A stretch of 35,776 nt of DNA from Paracoccaceae bacterium (GTDB taxonomy: Bacteria > Pseudomonadota > Alphaproteobacteria > Rhodobacterales > Rhodobacteraceae): positions 1 to 35,776 of the forward strand of contig JAOTXT010000047.1 of NCBI GenBank assembly GCA_029862205.1. The letters run 5' to 3'. Positions within the stretch are counted from its first letter, which is position 1. Each line of letters begins with the position of its first letter. This document shows positions 8,108 through 16,493 of this stretch, one piece after another. A model generated the notes under the pieces. It did no database searches and was not told the origin of the DNA. It saw only the letters and a program-made list of their open reading frames with translations. The translations under genes and the position numbers were made by a program.

Positions 8108-9802
8108 CTATTCTGGCAATCCCGCGTCAAGCAGGGCCTGGCGGAGGTGCTGGCCGTCCTCCACACGGCGGAATGACCTCCAGATCCGTAGATCGCGGAG
8201 GCGGAAACCAGGATACCGCTCCAGAACCTCGGCCGCGCGGGCCCGGGCCTCGTCCAGGCGGTCGAGGCGCGCCAGGCACGCCGCCATCAATTCGCTCTTG
8301 ATAAAATCGAGTCCGGTGATGCGGCCCAGTTCGGCGGCGCAGGCCGGGTATTCGCGGGCACCGAACAGCGCCAGAGCCTTCCAATAGTGCATGATGTCGA
8401 CCGTGTGCGGCGTGTCCTCATGCATCGCCAGCACCTTGTCGATCCATTCCAGCGCCTGATCGAACTCGCCGGCAAAAAGGTGATAGACACCGCGATTGCC
8501 GATGATGTCGCCGTCATTGGGGTTGATCTTGAGGGCCCGCTCGACGCAACTCCATGCCTCCTCGGTCTGTCCCTTGGATTGGTAGATCCTGCTCAGCAAG
8601 CGGTAGGTCTGGGCATTGTCCGGTCCCAGCGCCTGTGACGCTAAGGCATGGTCGAGCGCACGGTCGAGCTTCGCATCATTCGGATCACCCCAGAAGGTTG
8701 AGCTAAGGTAACAAAACCCGAGCCCCACATGGCCCAGATAGAGATTGGGCTCTCGCGCCAGCGCGCCTTCAAGGAACCGCGTGGCCTGGTCGATCTCCTT
8801 TGGGTCAAGCCGGTGGAGGTGTTCGATCCCCCGGTAGGCGAGATCGTGGGCTGAGTAGTCTTCCGGGCTCTTGCGGCCGATCTCGCGGGCCACTTGTTGC
8901 CAGACCCGCTCGGTCAGGACCGAAGCGATGCGCTGGGCAATCTCGTCCTGGACCGCGAAACCGTCATCGGACTGTCGGTCGTAACGATCCGCCCAGACCC
9001 GGGTGCCGGACCTGGCATCGGAAAGCTGGACCGAGATCCGGACCTTGCCGGAGGCGCCGCGAAGGCTGCCCGCGAGCAGGAAATCGGCCCCGCCATGGGG
9101 GGCCGCGACCGTGTCGAACCAGCGCGTCCGTGACAGGGCGGTCAGCAGGTCCTCGCTGAGCCCATTCGCGAAATCCGTTTCACTGTCGCTGCTCGATAGG
9201 CTGGTGAAGGGTTGGACCGCGACCACCGGTTTGTCGCGGCCGTGCCCGGTTTCTTTCTTCTGGCTCGCCGCTGGCGCACCAGCCATCGGAGTTAGCATGA
9301 AAACCTGGACCGGCGCTTCGATGTTCTTGACCTGACGCTGGCCCAGATCGGTGAAAGGGCCGGCGATCCGGTGGCGGACCTGATCGTGGACCGCGCCCGA
9401 GAGGCAGATCGTGCCGGGCTCGGCCATGGCTTCGAGCCGCGCGGCCAGATTGACGCCATTGCCGAAAATGTCTCCGTCCTCGATCACCACGTCGCCGAGA
9501 TTGATCCCGATGCGCAGCAGGATCTGGCGGTCCGCCGGTTGATTTGAAGTCTGCTCGGCGAGGGTCGTCTGGATTGCGATCGCCGACTCGACCGCATCCA
9601 CGACGCTGGCGAACTCGGCCAGGTAGCCATCGCCCATCAGCTTGACGATCCGTCCGTGGCCCGCGGCGATGGCGGGCTCGACGACCTCGCCGCGCAACGC
9701 CGCCAGCGCGCTCAACGTGCCGCCCTCGTCCCTCTCCATCAGCCGGGAATAGCCAACGACATCGGCGGCGAGGATAGCGGCCAGTCGGCGCTCGGCGTTC
9801 AT
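8108..9802 (-). CDS. Class III adenylate/guanylate cyclase with TolB-like region and TPR repeats
   Basis: The product is 564 aa. The N-terminal cyclase homology domain (about 5-175) carries the metal-binding Asp14 (LAADVVGYS) and Asp58 (KLMGDGYLAEF), the purine-contacting Lys54, and the transition-state residues Asn118 and Arg122 (GVNLAARL), so catalysis looks possible. A central region (about 195-320, starting VVAVQPFTSLSSSD) resembles the TolB/FlgO-like segment found in this family. TPR-like helices fill the C-terminal half. No transmembrane segment is seen. The start at 9802 overlaps the cysK stop (ATGA), implying translational coupling. A paralogue (11058-12809) lies divergently on the other side of cysK. 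The likely product is cAMP, given the Lys/Asp-type substrate residues, but this is inferred. Confidence 0.9.
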   Translation of the reverse strand: MNAERRLAAILAADVVGYSRLMERDEGGTLSALAALRGEVVEPAIAAGHGRIVKLMGDGYLAEFASVVDAVESAIAIQTTLAEQTSNQPADRQILLRIGINLGDVVIEDGDIFGNGVNLAARLEAMAEPGTICLSGAVHDQVRHRIAGPFTDLGQRQVKNIEAPVQVFMLTPMAGAPAASQKKETGHGRDKPVVAVQPFTSLSSSDSETDFANGLSEDLLTALSRTRWFDTVAAPHGGADFLLAGSLRGASGKVRISVQLSDARSGTRVWADRYDRQSDDGFAVQDEIAQRIASVLTERVWQQVAREIGRKSPEDYSAHDLAYRGIEHLHRLDPKEIDQATRFLEGALAREPNLYLGHVGLGFCYLSSTFWGDPNDAKLDRALDHALASQALGPDNAQTYRLLSRIYQSKGQTEEAWSCVERALKINPNDGDIIGNRGVYHLFAGEFDQALEWIDKVLAMHEDTPHTVDIMHYWKALALFGAREYPACAAELGRITGLDFIKSELMAACLARLDRLDEARARAAEVLERYPGFRLRDLRIWRSFRRVEDGQHLRQALLDAGLPE

Positions 9803-10881
9803 TCCATCTGGAACCCGGGCGTCGAGCGCGACAGCGCCCATTCGTCGTCGTCCATCTCCTCGGCTATCCCCTCGAAGAGCGGCGTCGTCAGGTAGCGCTC
9901 GCCGGTGTCCGGCAATATGGCCAGCAGCACCGAGCCTTCCGGGGCGGTCTCGGCCACCTGCATCGCGATGGCGAAGGTCGCGCCACCGGAGATGCCGGTG
10001 AAGATCCCTTCCTGCTGCGCCAGTTTCTTGGCCCATTCGATGCCGACCGGACCCGGCACCGGGATCAGATCGTCGTAATAGCCGCCGTCGATTGCTTCCT
10101 GCAGCACCAGCGGGATGAAGTCCGGGGTCCAGCCCTGGATCGGGTGGGGCTCGAAGGCCGGGTGGCTTTCGGCCGGGCTGCCGTCCTCGTTGCGTGCCTG
10201 TTGGTGGCCGCTCGAGACGATCGCCGCATTGGCTGGCTCGGAGAGGATGATCTTGAGGCCGGGCATCTCGGCCCTCAGCACGCGGCCGACACCCGCCAAG
10301 GTGCCGCCAGTGCCGTATCCCGTGACCAGGTAGTCGAGCTTCTGGCCCGCGAAATCCCCCAGAATCTCGCGCGCGGTGGTCGCTTCGTGGATATCGGCAT
10401 TGGCTTGCGTTTCGAATTGACGGGCCAGGAACCAGCCATTGGCCTCGGCCAGCTCGACCGCCTTTTTGTACATACCGAAGCCCTTCTGGGCGCGTGGCGT
10501 CAGCACCACCTTGGCGCCCAGCATCCGCATCAGCTTGCGCCGCTCGATCGAGAAACTGTCGGCCATGGTCACCACCAACGGATAGCCCTTGGCGGCGCAG
10601 ACCATGGCGAGCCCGATCCCGGTATTGCCGCTGGTCGCCTCGACCACGGTCTGGCCGGGCTTCAGCGTGCCGTTACGCTCTGCGGCTTCGATTATATTGG
10701 CCGCTAAGCGGTCCTTGACCGAGGCAGCGGGATTGAACGCCTCGGCCTTCACATACATCGTCACATGATCCGGTGCGATCTTGTTGATGCGGATGCATGG
10801 CGTGTCGCCGATTGTGTCGATCACGCTGTCGAAAAGTCTGCCACGTCCATTGGTCGTGCGGATGCCGGTGTCAGAGACCAT
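9799..10881 (-). CDS. cysK: Cysteine synthase (O-acetylserine sulfhydrylase, PLP enzyme)
   Basis: This fold-type II PLP enzyme makes L-cysteine from O-acetylserine and sulfide. The PLP lysine is in NPAASVKDR, the substrate loop is EATSGNTGIG and the phosphate-binding glycine loop is GYGTGGTLAG. At 360 aa it is longer than E. coli CysK (about 320 aa) because of a 15-20 residue N-terminal lead, an insert rich in His, Pro and Glu near residue 235, and an acidic C-terminal tail ending SRSTPGFQME. The ATG at 10881 has a very strong AGGGGGGAA Shine-Dalgarno. The last bases overlap the start of a nucleotide cyclase gene, so the two are expected to be translated together. A cystathionine beta-synthase-like role is a lesser possibility. 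Confidence 0.93.
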   Translation of the reverse strand: MVSDTGIRTTNGRGRLFDSVIDTIGDTPCIRINKIAPDHVTMYVKAEAFNPAASVKDRLAANIIEAAERNGTLKPGQTVVEATSGNTGIGLAMVCAAKGYPLVVTMADSFSIERRKLMRMLGAKVVLTPRAQKGFGMYKKAVELAEANGWFLARQFETQANADIHEATTAREILGDFAGQKLDYLVTGYGTGGTLAGVGRVLRAEMPGLKIILSEPANAAIVSSGHQQARNEDGSPAESHPAFEPHPIQGWTPDFIPLVLQEAIDGGYYDDLIPVPGPVGIEWAKKLAQQEGIFTGISGGATFAIAMQVAETAPEGSVLLAILPDTGERYLTTPLFEGIAEEMDDDEWALSRSTPGFQME

Positions 10882-11057
10882 GGTTCCCCCCTGTTAAAGT
10901 CTTATGCGATGAATTCGAGGCCGCAACATTGCAGCGTCCCTGCGGGACAGTTCCTACAACGACCCGATTCGTGCCGACTGTACAGTTTCGCACAGGTTAG
11001 TCATGGTTTATCAGGTGCGAGAGCTGAGTGGCTTGAACTGCCAGTGTGGTCTTATCG
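10882..11057. promoter_or_regulatory. Divergent control region between cysK and cyclase gene
   Basis: This 176-bp gap must hold promoters for cysK (leftward) and the second cyclase gene (rightward). A perfect short hairpin GTCCC-TGC-GGGAC lies at 10936-10948, roughly in the middle, and could be an operator or part of the cysK leader. I could not pick convincing -35/-10 pairs on either strand. Confidence 0.45.
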
Positions 11058-12809
11058 ATGACGTCCAGCCAAGCGGGAAAGGAACGCCGGCTCGCGGCCA
11101 TCCTGGCGGCGGATGTCGCCGGCTATTCCAGGCTGATGGGTCAGGACGAGGCCGGCACACTCGAAGCGCTGCTCGGTCTCCACCGCGAGGTCTTCGCGCC
11201 GACAGTTGCCCGCAACCGCGGGCGGATCGTCAAGCTGATGGGCGACGGGGCGTTGGTCGAGTTCGGAAGCGTGGTCGACGCCGTGATCTGCGCCATTGAA
11301 ATTCAGCGCGGCTTCGACGAAGCCAACGCGGGGCGCGCGCCCGAGACGCGGCTCACGTTGCGCGTTGGAATAAACCTGGGTGATGTCATTGTCGAAGGCC
11401 GCGATCTCTACGGCGATGGGGTGAACCTTGCCGCCCGCCTTCAAGAGATCGCGGCGCCCGGCGGAATCGCTCTTTCGTCCAGCGCACATGACCAAGCCGC
11501 CGCCCATGTGCCCGCCGAATTCGTCGATGGCGGGGCGCAGACCTTCAAGAATTTCGCCAAGCCGGTGCGCGTCTATCACTGGGCGGAAGGCGGCGTCGGA
11601 ACGAGCGCGCCGGCCCTGCCGAACAAACCCTCGATCGCGGTTCTGCCATTCGACAACATGTCGGGCGATGCCGAGCAGGACTATTTCGCCGACGGGGTCG
11701 TCGAGTCGATTACCGCCGCGCTGAGCCGGATCCGTGCCTTCTTCGTAATCGCGCGCAACTCGGCATTCGCCTACAAGGGCCAGGCGACGAATGTGCAGCA
11801 GATCGGCCGAGACCTAGGCGTGGCTTATGTGCTGGAAGGCTCGGTTCAGCGGGCTGGAAACCGGGTCCGGATCACCGTTCAGTTGATCGAGACAGCCAAC
11901 GGCGCCCATCTCTGGGCCGAGAAATACGACGGCGCCGTGGACGATATATTTGACCTGCAAGATCGGATCACCGAGCAGGTCGCGGGCGCCCTGGAGCCTT
12001 CGATCCGGTTTGCCGAGGTCGAGCGCGCGCGCCGTAAGCGCCCGCAGGACATGGGCGCCTATGACTTCACCATGCGCGCCATGCGCCATGTCTGGATGTT
12101 GGAGGAGAACGAGGCGGCCAAGGGCCTGGAACTGCTTGAGAAGGCCTTGGAGATCGAGCCAGACTACCCGCTGGCGCTGGCGCTGGCCGCATGGTGCTGG
12201 GCGCAGCGTTCAGTCTATAATTGGTTTTCCGATATCGAAACCGCCAAGGCAACCGCGCTCGCCCACGCCGAGCGCGCGGCGGCATTGTCGTCTGACGATC
12301 CATTGATCCTCGCGGTGTTGGGCGCGGTCCACACCTTTGCCCGGAACTATGGCGCCGCGCGGGTATTGTTGGAGCGTGCCGTCGCGTTGGATCCCAACGC
12401 CGCTTGGGCATTGAGCCGGCTGGGTTGGCTGGAGGTCTACTCCGACCGTCCGGAAGCGGCGAAGGAGCATTTCGGCCGCGCCATGCGCCTCAGCCCGTTG
12501 GATCCGATGAATTTCAACAATTATGTCGGGCTTGCCAGCGCCCATCAGGTGGCCGAGGAGGACGAGGAAGCGGCGGCAGTGTTCCAGCGCGCCCTAGAGG
12601 AGCGTCCGAATGCCCATTGGATCCACCGCAACCTGGCGCCCGCGCTCTTGGCATGCGGGCGCGAGGCCGAGGCTCGGGCGTCCTGCGCCACTTTGATGAG
12701 AGCACATCCGGAAATGACGGTGACACGATTCAAGCAGGCGATGGTGTTTTCGCCACGGGTGCTCGACAGAATCGGTGATGGGCTGCATGCCCTCGGCGTG
12801 CCGGAATAG
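11058..12809 (+). CDS. Class III adenylate/guanylate cyclase with TolB-like region and TPR repeats (paralogue)
   Basis: This 583-aa protein has the same layout as the cyclase at 8108-9802. The cyclase domain (about 8-180) carries Asp19 (AADVAGYS), Lys59 and Asp63 (KLMGDGALVEF), Asn123 and Arg127 (GVNLAARL). A TolB/FlgO-like region begins SIAVLPFDNMSGDAEQDYFADG (about 196-320). TPR helices with alanine-rich repeats cover about 350-570. The two proteins share the ERRLAAILAADV opening and are clearly paralogues, though the C-terminal halves have diverged. I chose the ATG at 11058 over a GTG 12 bases earlier. The gene is divergent from cysK and its end almost touches ptsN (5 bp, convergent). This cyclase/TolB-like/TPR type is common and often multicopy in alphaproteobacteria; what it senses is not known. 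Confidence 0.92.
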   Translation: MTSSQAGKERRLAAILAADVAGYSRLMGQDEAGTLEALLGLHREVFAPTVARNRGRIVKLMGDGALVEFGSVVDAVICAIEIQRGFDEANAGRAPETRLTLRVGINLGDVIVEGRDLYGDGVNLAARLQEIAAPGGIALSSSAHDQAAAHVPAEFVDGGAQTFKNFAKPVRVYHWAEGGVGTSAPALPNKPSIAVLPFDNMSGDAEQDYFADGVVESITAALSRIRAFFVIARNSAFAYKGQATNVQQIGRDLGVAYVLEGSVQRAGNRVRITVQLIETANGAHLWAEKYDGAVDDIFDLQDRITEQVAGALEPSIRFAEVERARRKRPQDMGAYDFTMRAMRHVWMLEENEAAKGLELLEKALEIEPDYPLALALAAWCWAQRSVYNWFSDIETAKATALAHAERAAALSSDDPLILAVLGAVHTFARNYGAARVLLERAVALDPNAAWALSRLGWLEVYSDRPEAAKEHFGRAMRLSPLDPMNFNNYVGLASAHQVAEEDEEAAAVFQRALEERPNAHWIHRNLAPALLACGREAEARASCATLMRAHPEMTVTRFKQAMVFSPRVLDRIGDGLHALGVPE

Positions 12810-12814
12810 CGCCC

Positions 12815-13279
12815 TCAGGCCGCCCGTGATGCCATCGGTTCGGTGATCAGAGCGTAGAGTGCTTGCGGCTCGGTAGTCTCGCGCAGTTTCTTGCGCAGCG
12901 CCGGATCGCGCAGCAGGCGCGAGACGCGGGCAAGTGCCCGCAGATGATCGGCACCCGATTCCTCGGGCGCGAGCAGAATGAAGATCAGATCGACGCCCTG
13001 ACCGTCGACCGCCTCGAAATCGGCTGGCTTGTCCAGCCGGGCGAACAGGCCGACGATCGACGTCATGCCCGGCAGCCGGGCATGGGGGATCGCCACGCCG
13101 CCGCCCATTGCCGTCGATCCCAGCTTTTCCCGTGCCAGCAGCCCCTCGACCACCGCACGCGCTTTCAGTCCATAGGCGTCGCGGGCCTTGGAGGCGACCT
13201 CCTGCAGCACCTGTTTCTTGCTGCCGGCTTTCACGCTGGGGAGGATCGCGTCACGTGCAATCAGATCGGCCAATTCCAT
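12815..13279 (-). CDS. ptsN: PTS IIA-like nitrogen regulatory protein (EIIA-Ntr)
   Basis: This 154-aa cytoplasmic protein is the phosphoryl acceptor of the nitrogen PTS (PtsP-NPr-PtsN), which signals nitrogen and potassium status rather than importing sugar. The phosphorylated residue is His66 in GVAIPHARLPG. Length and the opening MELADLIARDAIL fit the family. It lies downstream of rpoN and hpf on the same strand, the classical sigma-54 gene neighbourhood. Its 3' end faces the cyclase gene at 11058-12809 with only 5 bp between stops, so any terminators must lie inside the opposing coding regions. Confidence 0.95.
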   Translation of the reverse strand: MELADLIARDAILPSVKAGSKKQVLQEVASKARDAYGLKARAVVEGLLAREKLGSTAMGGGVAIPHARLPGMTSIVGLFARLDKPADFEAVDGQGVDLIFILLAPEESGADHLRALARVSRLLRDPALRKKLRETTEPQALYALITEPMASRAA

Positions 13280-13327
13280 GACAACCTGCTACCTTGTTCC
13301 GCTACGTGCTGGCGCGCGTGCGCGCCG

Positions 13328-13924
13328 CTACTCGTTTCCGTTCACCGGCAAGTTGGCCGGGTCTATCCAACCGACATTGCCGTCGTCACGCTGATAGACG
13401 ACATTGATGCGCCCGTTGGCGTCGTTTTTGAACATCAGGAACGGGCGGTGGGCCAGCTCCATCTGCATCACGGCCTCGCCGACCGTCAGTGATTTGATGT
13501 CGGTGGTCATCTCGGCGATGATCACCGGTTGTATCCCGGCGGCGTCGCTTGGCTCATCGGCCTCGTCATCTTGCCCGCGCAAAACATAAGATTGCGCTTC
13601 CAGGCTTTCAATCGGGTCCTTGCGGGCCTGGTGATGGTCCTTGAGGCGGCGCTTGTAGCGCCGAAGCTGTTTCTCGATTCGGTCTGTCGCCTGGTCGAAG
13701 GCTGCGTAGATCTCGCCGCTTTCCGCGTGGGCCTGGGCGGTGAGCCCGGTCGCTAGATGGACCGAGCTGTCGCATTTGAAGGCGTGGCCGCTGCGCGAGA
13801 ATACCACGTTGGCGTCAACAGGACGGTCGAAATACTTGCCCACGGCCGCGGTCATATTGTCCTCGACATGGGCCCTTAGTGCTTCGCCCACGTCGATATG
13901 CTTGCCCGTAATGGTAATCTGCAT
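13328..13924 (-). CDS. hpf: Ribosome hibernation promoting factor, long form
   Basis: The protein is 198 aa. The N-terminal domain (about 1-100, MQITITGKHIDVGEALRAHV onward) binds the 30S decoding region. The C-terminal domain (about 135-195, with VGEAVMQMELAHRPFLMFKN and a closing VYQRDDGNVGWIDP) mediates the dimerisation of two 30S subunits that forms 100S ribosomes. The presence of both domains makes this the long HPF rather than the short E. coli pair. It is between rpoN and ptsN. A sigma-70-like promoter lies about 130 bases upstream, so it can be expressed apart from the lpt-rpoN transcript. Confidence 0.95.
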   Translation of the reverse strand: MQITITGKHIDVGEALRAHVEDNMTAAVGKYFDRPVDANVVFSRSGHAFKCDSSVHLATGLTAQAHAESGEIYAAFDQATDRIEKQLRRYKRRLKDHHQARKDPIESLEAQSYVLRGQDDEADEPSDAAGIQPVIIAEMTTDIKSLTVGEAVMQMELAHRPFLMFKNDANGRINVVYQRDDGNVGWIDPANLPVNGNE

Positions 13925-13959
13925 CCTGTCTCCCAGCGGTCATGTGGAGGGTTGTTCTT

Positions 13960-13981
13960 GGCCGGGGTTCACGCTCCGGCC
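13960..13981 (-). promoter_or_regulatory. Hairpin in the hpf 5' leader
   Basis: GGCCGG and CCGGCC arms enclose 10 bases (13960-13981), about 36 bases before the hpf ATG and downstream of the putative hpf promoter. There is no T-run on either side, so it does not look like an intrinsic terminator. It may be a leader RNA structure affecting hpf mRNA stability or translation. Confidence 0.45.
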
Positions 13982-14051
13982 ATCCCTCTCATCCTCGTCC
14001 GCAGCAGGGTCCCTGCCAGCCCGCATCCCGACCCATCCACGAGGCCGGCGG

Positions 14052-14080
14052 AACCTAGGAGGCGCCCCTGTCCCTGTCAA
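14052..14080 (-). promoter_or_regulatory. Sigma-70-type promoter for hpf
   Basis: Read on the minus strand, TTGACA (14080-14075) is followed after exactly 17 bases by TAGGTT (14057-14052). The -35 box is a perfect consensus match and the spacing is ideal. It lies in the 220-bp gap between rpoN and hpf and directs transcription into hpf and ptsN, giving a leader of about 120 bases. Confidence 0.72.
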
Positions 14081-14144
14081 TATGACCTGAAGAATATACC
14101 AATGATTAACGCCGATGCAGAAGGGGAAAGCGCGAAAATTCGCC

Positions 14145-15617
14145 TCACGCTTCGGAGACCAGGGCCTTCATGCGGCGGCGTTCGACCGAAGATCCGATGC
14201 CCAGCGCCTTTCGGTACTTGGCCACGGTGCGCCGGGCGACCTCGACGCCATCCGACTGTAAACGCTGAACAATTTCGTCGTCCGAGAGGATCGCCATGGG
14301 CGGTTCGCGGTCGATCATCTGACGGATTTGCTGGCGAATCGCCTCGGCGGTGGTGCCGTCCTCGCCGACCGCATTGGTGAAGAAGAACTTCAGTTCGAAG
14401 ATGCCACGCGGGCAGGCGGCATACTTGTTCGCGGTAACACGGCTGACAGTCGATTCGTGCAGAGCGGTGGCCTCGGCGACCATTGCCAGAGTTAGCGGCC
14501 TGAGGCCCTGGACGCCCTCATCGAAGAAACACGCCTGGTGGCGTGCGATCTGCCGCGCCACCGCCAAGATCGTGCGCGCCCGCTGATCCATGCTTCGGAT
14601 CAGCCAGTTGGCATCCGCTTGGCAGCCCTGGATGAAGCTTTTCGCCTGCGCTTCGTGGGTGGTGCCGATTCGCGCCGCGTAGCGGTTGTCGATCAGCACA
14701 CGAGGCAGTGTCTGGGTGTTGAGTTCGACCTGCCAATCGCCGTCGGCGGCGCGGCTGAGAAAGATGTCCGGGACCAAGGTCTCTGCCGGTTCGGCGGTGA
14801 AGCGTGCGCATGGGCGGGGATCGAGGCGGCGCAGTTCGGCCAACATGTCCGCGAAGTCTTCCTCATCGACGCCGCAGAGCGTGCGCAGGCGCCGACGCTG
14901 GCCGCGTTCGAGCAGATCCAGATTGTCGATCAAGGCCTGCATGGCCGGATCGAGCCGGTCGCGCTCGGCCAATTGCAGGGCCAGGCATTCCGCCAGATCG
15001 CGGGCGCCGGCACCGGTGGGCTCGCAGCTCTGCAAAAGCGCCAGCGCCTCGACCATTAGCGCCTCGGTGGCGCCGAGGCGCTGGGCAATCTCCTCGGGCG
15101 GCGTGCGCAGCAGGCCGTGCTCGTCCAGCTCCTCGACCATGAGCCGCGCCAGCATCAGGACGCTCGGCGCGGCGCTGGCCTGGCCAAGCTGGGCCAGCAA
15201 GTGCGCGCGCAGGGTGAGCGGCGGCGCGGGGGCCAAGTCCGGCTCGTAGCCTGTATCGCCAGAAGACGTCCCGGCCAGTGGCCTGGCGCGAAGCGTCGGC
15301 ACGTCGGCGCGGGCGGTGTCGTAGAGGTTGTCCGTACCGGTATCGAAGGTTTCGGCTGCGAGGGTCAGGTCGCCATCGGGCGTAACTCTTTGGTCGACGG
15401 CACTGCCCGGAATTGTCTCACGCGCCTCGTCTGGCGCCGGCGCTTCGGCGCGCTGGCCCGTCTCGAGCCGCAGCAGCGGATTGCGTTCGACCTCGCTCTC
15501 GACGAAGCCGGCAAGCTCGAGATTCGACATCTGCAATAGGTTGATCGCCTGCTGCAGCTGGGGGGTCATCACCAGCTGCTGGCTTTGCTTCAGGTCGAGG
15601 CGCAGTCCGACGGTCAT
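14145..15617 (-). CDS. rpoN: RNA polymerase sigma-54 factor
   Basis: This 490-aa alternative sigma factor recognises -24/-12 promoters and needs ATP-driven enhancer-binding activators. Region I is glutamine-rich, LKQSQQLVMTPQLQQAINLL (residues 8-27), the activator-interacting segment. The acidic linker and core-binding region follow. The helix-turn-helix lies around 370-400, and the RpoN box ARRTVAKYR is at about 461-469, one residue from the textbook ARRTVAKYRE (Lys for Glu after it). The start at 15617 gives a normal N-terminus. It sits between lptB and hpf. A 5-bp-stem inverted repeat (GCGAA/TTCGC, 14132-14143) just after its stop might weakly terminate transcription. Confidence 0.97.
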   Translation of the reverse strand: MTVGLRLDLKQSQQLVMTPQLQQAINLLQMSNLELAGFVESEVERNPLLRLETGQRAEAPAPDEARETIPGSAVDQRVTPDGDLTLAAETFDTGTDNLYDTARADVPTLRARPLAGTSSGDTGYEPDLAPAPPLTLRAHLLAQLGQASAAPSVLMLARLMVEELDEHGLLRTPPEEIAQRLGATEALMVEALALLQSCEPTGAGARDLAECLALQLAERDRLDPAMQALIDNLDLLERGQRRRLRTLCGVDEEDFADMLAELRRLDPRPCARFTAEPAETLVPDIFLSRAADGDWQVELNTQTLPRVLIDNRYAARIGTTHEAQAKSFIQGCQADANWLIRSMDQRARTILAVARQIARHQACFFDEGVQGLRPLTLAMVAEATALHESTVSRVTANKYAACPRGIFELKFFFTNAVGEDGTTAEAIRQQIRQMIDREPPMAILSDDEIVQRLQSDGVEVARRTVAKYRKALGIGSSVERRRMKALVSEA

Positions 15618-15663
15618 CGGGGCTCCGGCACATGCTCGCGGCCGGATCAGACTGGGTGCCCCC

Positions 15664-15702
15664 GGTTACGGGCGGGTTACGGGGGCCAGGTTACGGGGGC
15701 TA
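15664..15702. repeat. Short tandem repeat GGTTACGGG, 3 copies
   Basis: GGTTACGGG occurs at 15664, 15675 and 15689. The last two copies belong to a 14-base unit GGTTACGGGGGCCA/CTA. The array fills half of the 82-bp gap between lptB and rpoN, and its last copy reaches the lptB stop codon. It probably arose by local duplication and resembles the other intergenic short tandem repeats in this window. Confidence 0.8.
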
Positions 15703-16464
15703 AATTCGGAAGCCCTCGCCCAGATAGACACGGCGCACATTGGCATCCTGGACCACTTCGTCCGGGGTGCCGCTCATCAGCACGGAACCATCATGCAAGA
15801 TGTATGCCCGGTCAATAATCTCTAATGTCTCACGTACGTTATGGTCGGTGATCAGGACACCGATGCCGCGATCCTTGAGGTGGGAGACAAGGGTACGGAT
15901 ATCGTTGACGGCGATCGGGTCGATCCCCGCGAACGGTTCGTCCAGCAGCACGAAGGCGGGCTCGGTGGCGAGACAGCGCGCGATCTCGACCCGGCGCCGT
16001 TCGCCGCCCGACAGCGCGGCGGCGGGGGTGCGCCTCAGATGGGTGATCGAAAACTCGGCCAACAGCGCGTCGAGCCGCCGGGTGCGCGCGTCGCGGTCGG
16101 GTTCGACCAGTTCCAGCACCGCGCGGATATTGTCCTCGACCGACAGGCCCCGGAAAATCGAGGCCTCCTGCGGCAAATAGCCGAGACCAAGCCGCGCGCG
16201 GCGATACATCGGCAGCGGCGTCAGATCGATTCCGTCGATCGCGACCTTGCCGCTGTCGGCGGGGACGAGCCCGATGACCATGTAGAAGCAGGTCGTCTTG
16301 CCCGCTCCGTTGGGGCCGAGGAGCCCGACCACCTCGCCCCGGTGCAGCTCCATCGACACGTCGCGCACCACTTGGCGGCGGCGATAGCTTTTACCGAGGC
16401 CAATGCACACCAGCCCCTCGCTGGCAGTACGGGCAGTCACATGGCTCGTGGCCGGCCCGGTCAT
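15700..16464 (-). CDS. lptB: LPS export ABC transporter ATP-binding protein
   Basis: This is the ATPase that drives lipopolysaccharide extraction from the inner membrane with LptF and LptG. Motifs: Walker A GPNGAGKTT, Q-loop LPQEASIFRGLSVEDNI, signature LSGGERRRVEIARCL, Walker B FVLLDEPFAGIDP and switch His in ITDHNVRETLEI. The ATG at 16464 gives 254 aa. A TTG at 16497 would overlap the lptA stop (TTGA) and add 11 residues, and coupling from lptA is possible with that start. Neither has an obvious Shine-Dalgarno. It follows lptC and lptA as in other alphaproteobacteria; lptF and lptG are not in the window. Confidence 0.95.
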   Translation of the reverse strand: MTGPATSHVTARTASEGLVCIGLGKSYRRRQVVRDVSMELHRGEVVGLLGPNGAGKTTCFYMVIGLVPADSGKVAIDGIDLTPLPMYRRARLGLGYLPQEASIFRGLSVEDNIRAVLELVEPDRDARTRRLDALLAEFSITHLRRTPAAALSGGERRRVEIARCLATEPAFVLLDEPFAGIDPIAVNDIRTLVSHLKDRGIGVLITDHNVRETLEIIDRAYILHDGSVLMSGTPDEVVQDANVRRVYLGEGFRI

Positions 16465-16493
16465 ATGGTCGCGCGAGGCGTCCACCGTCAGAG

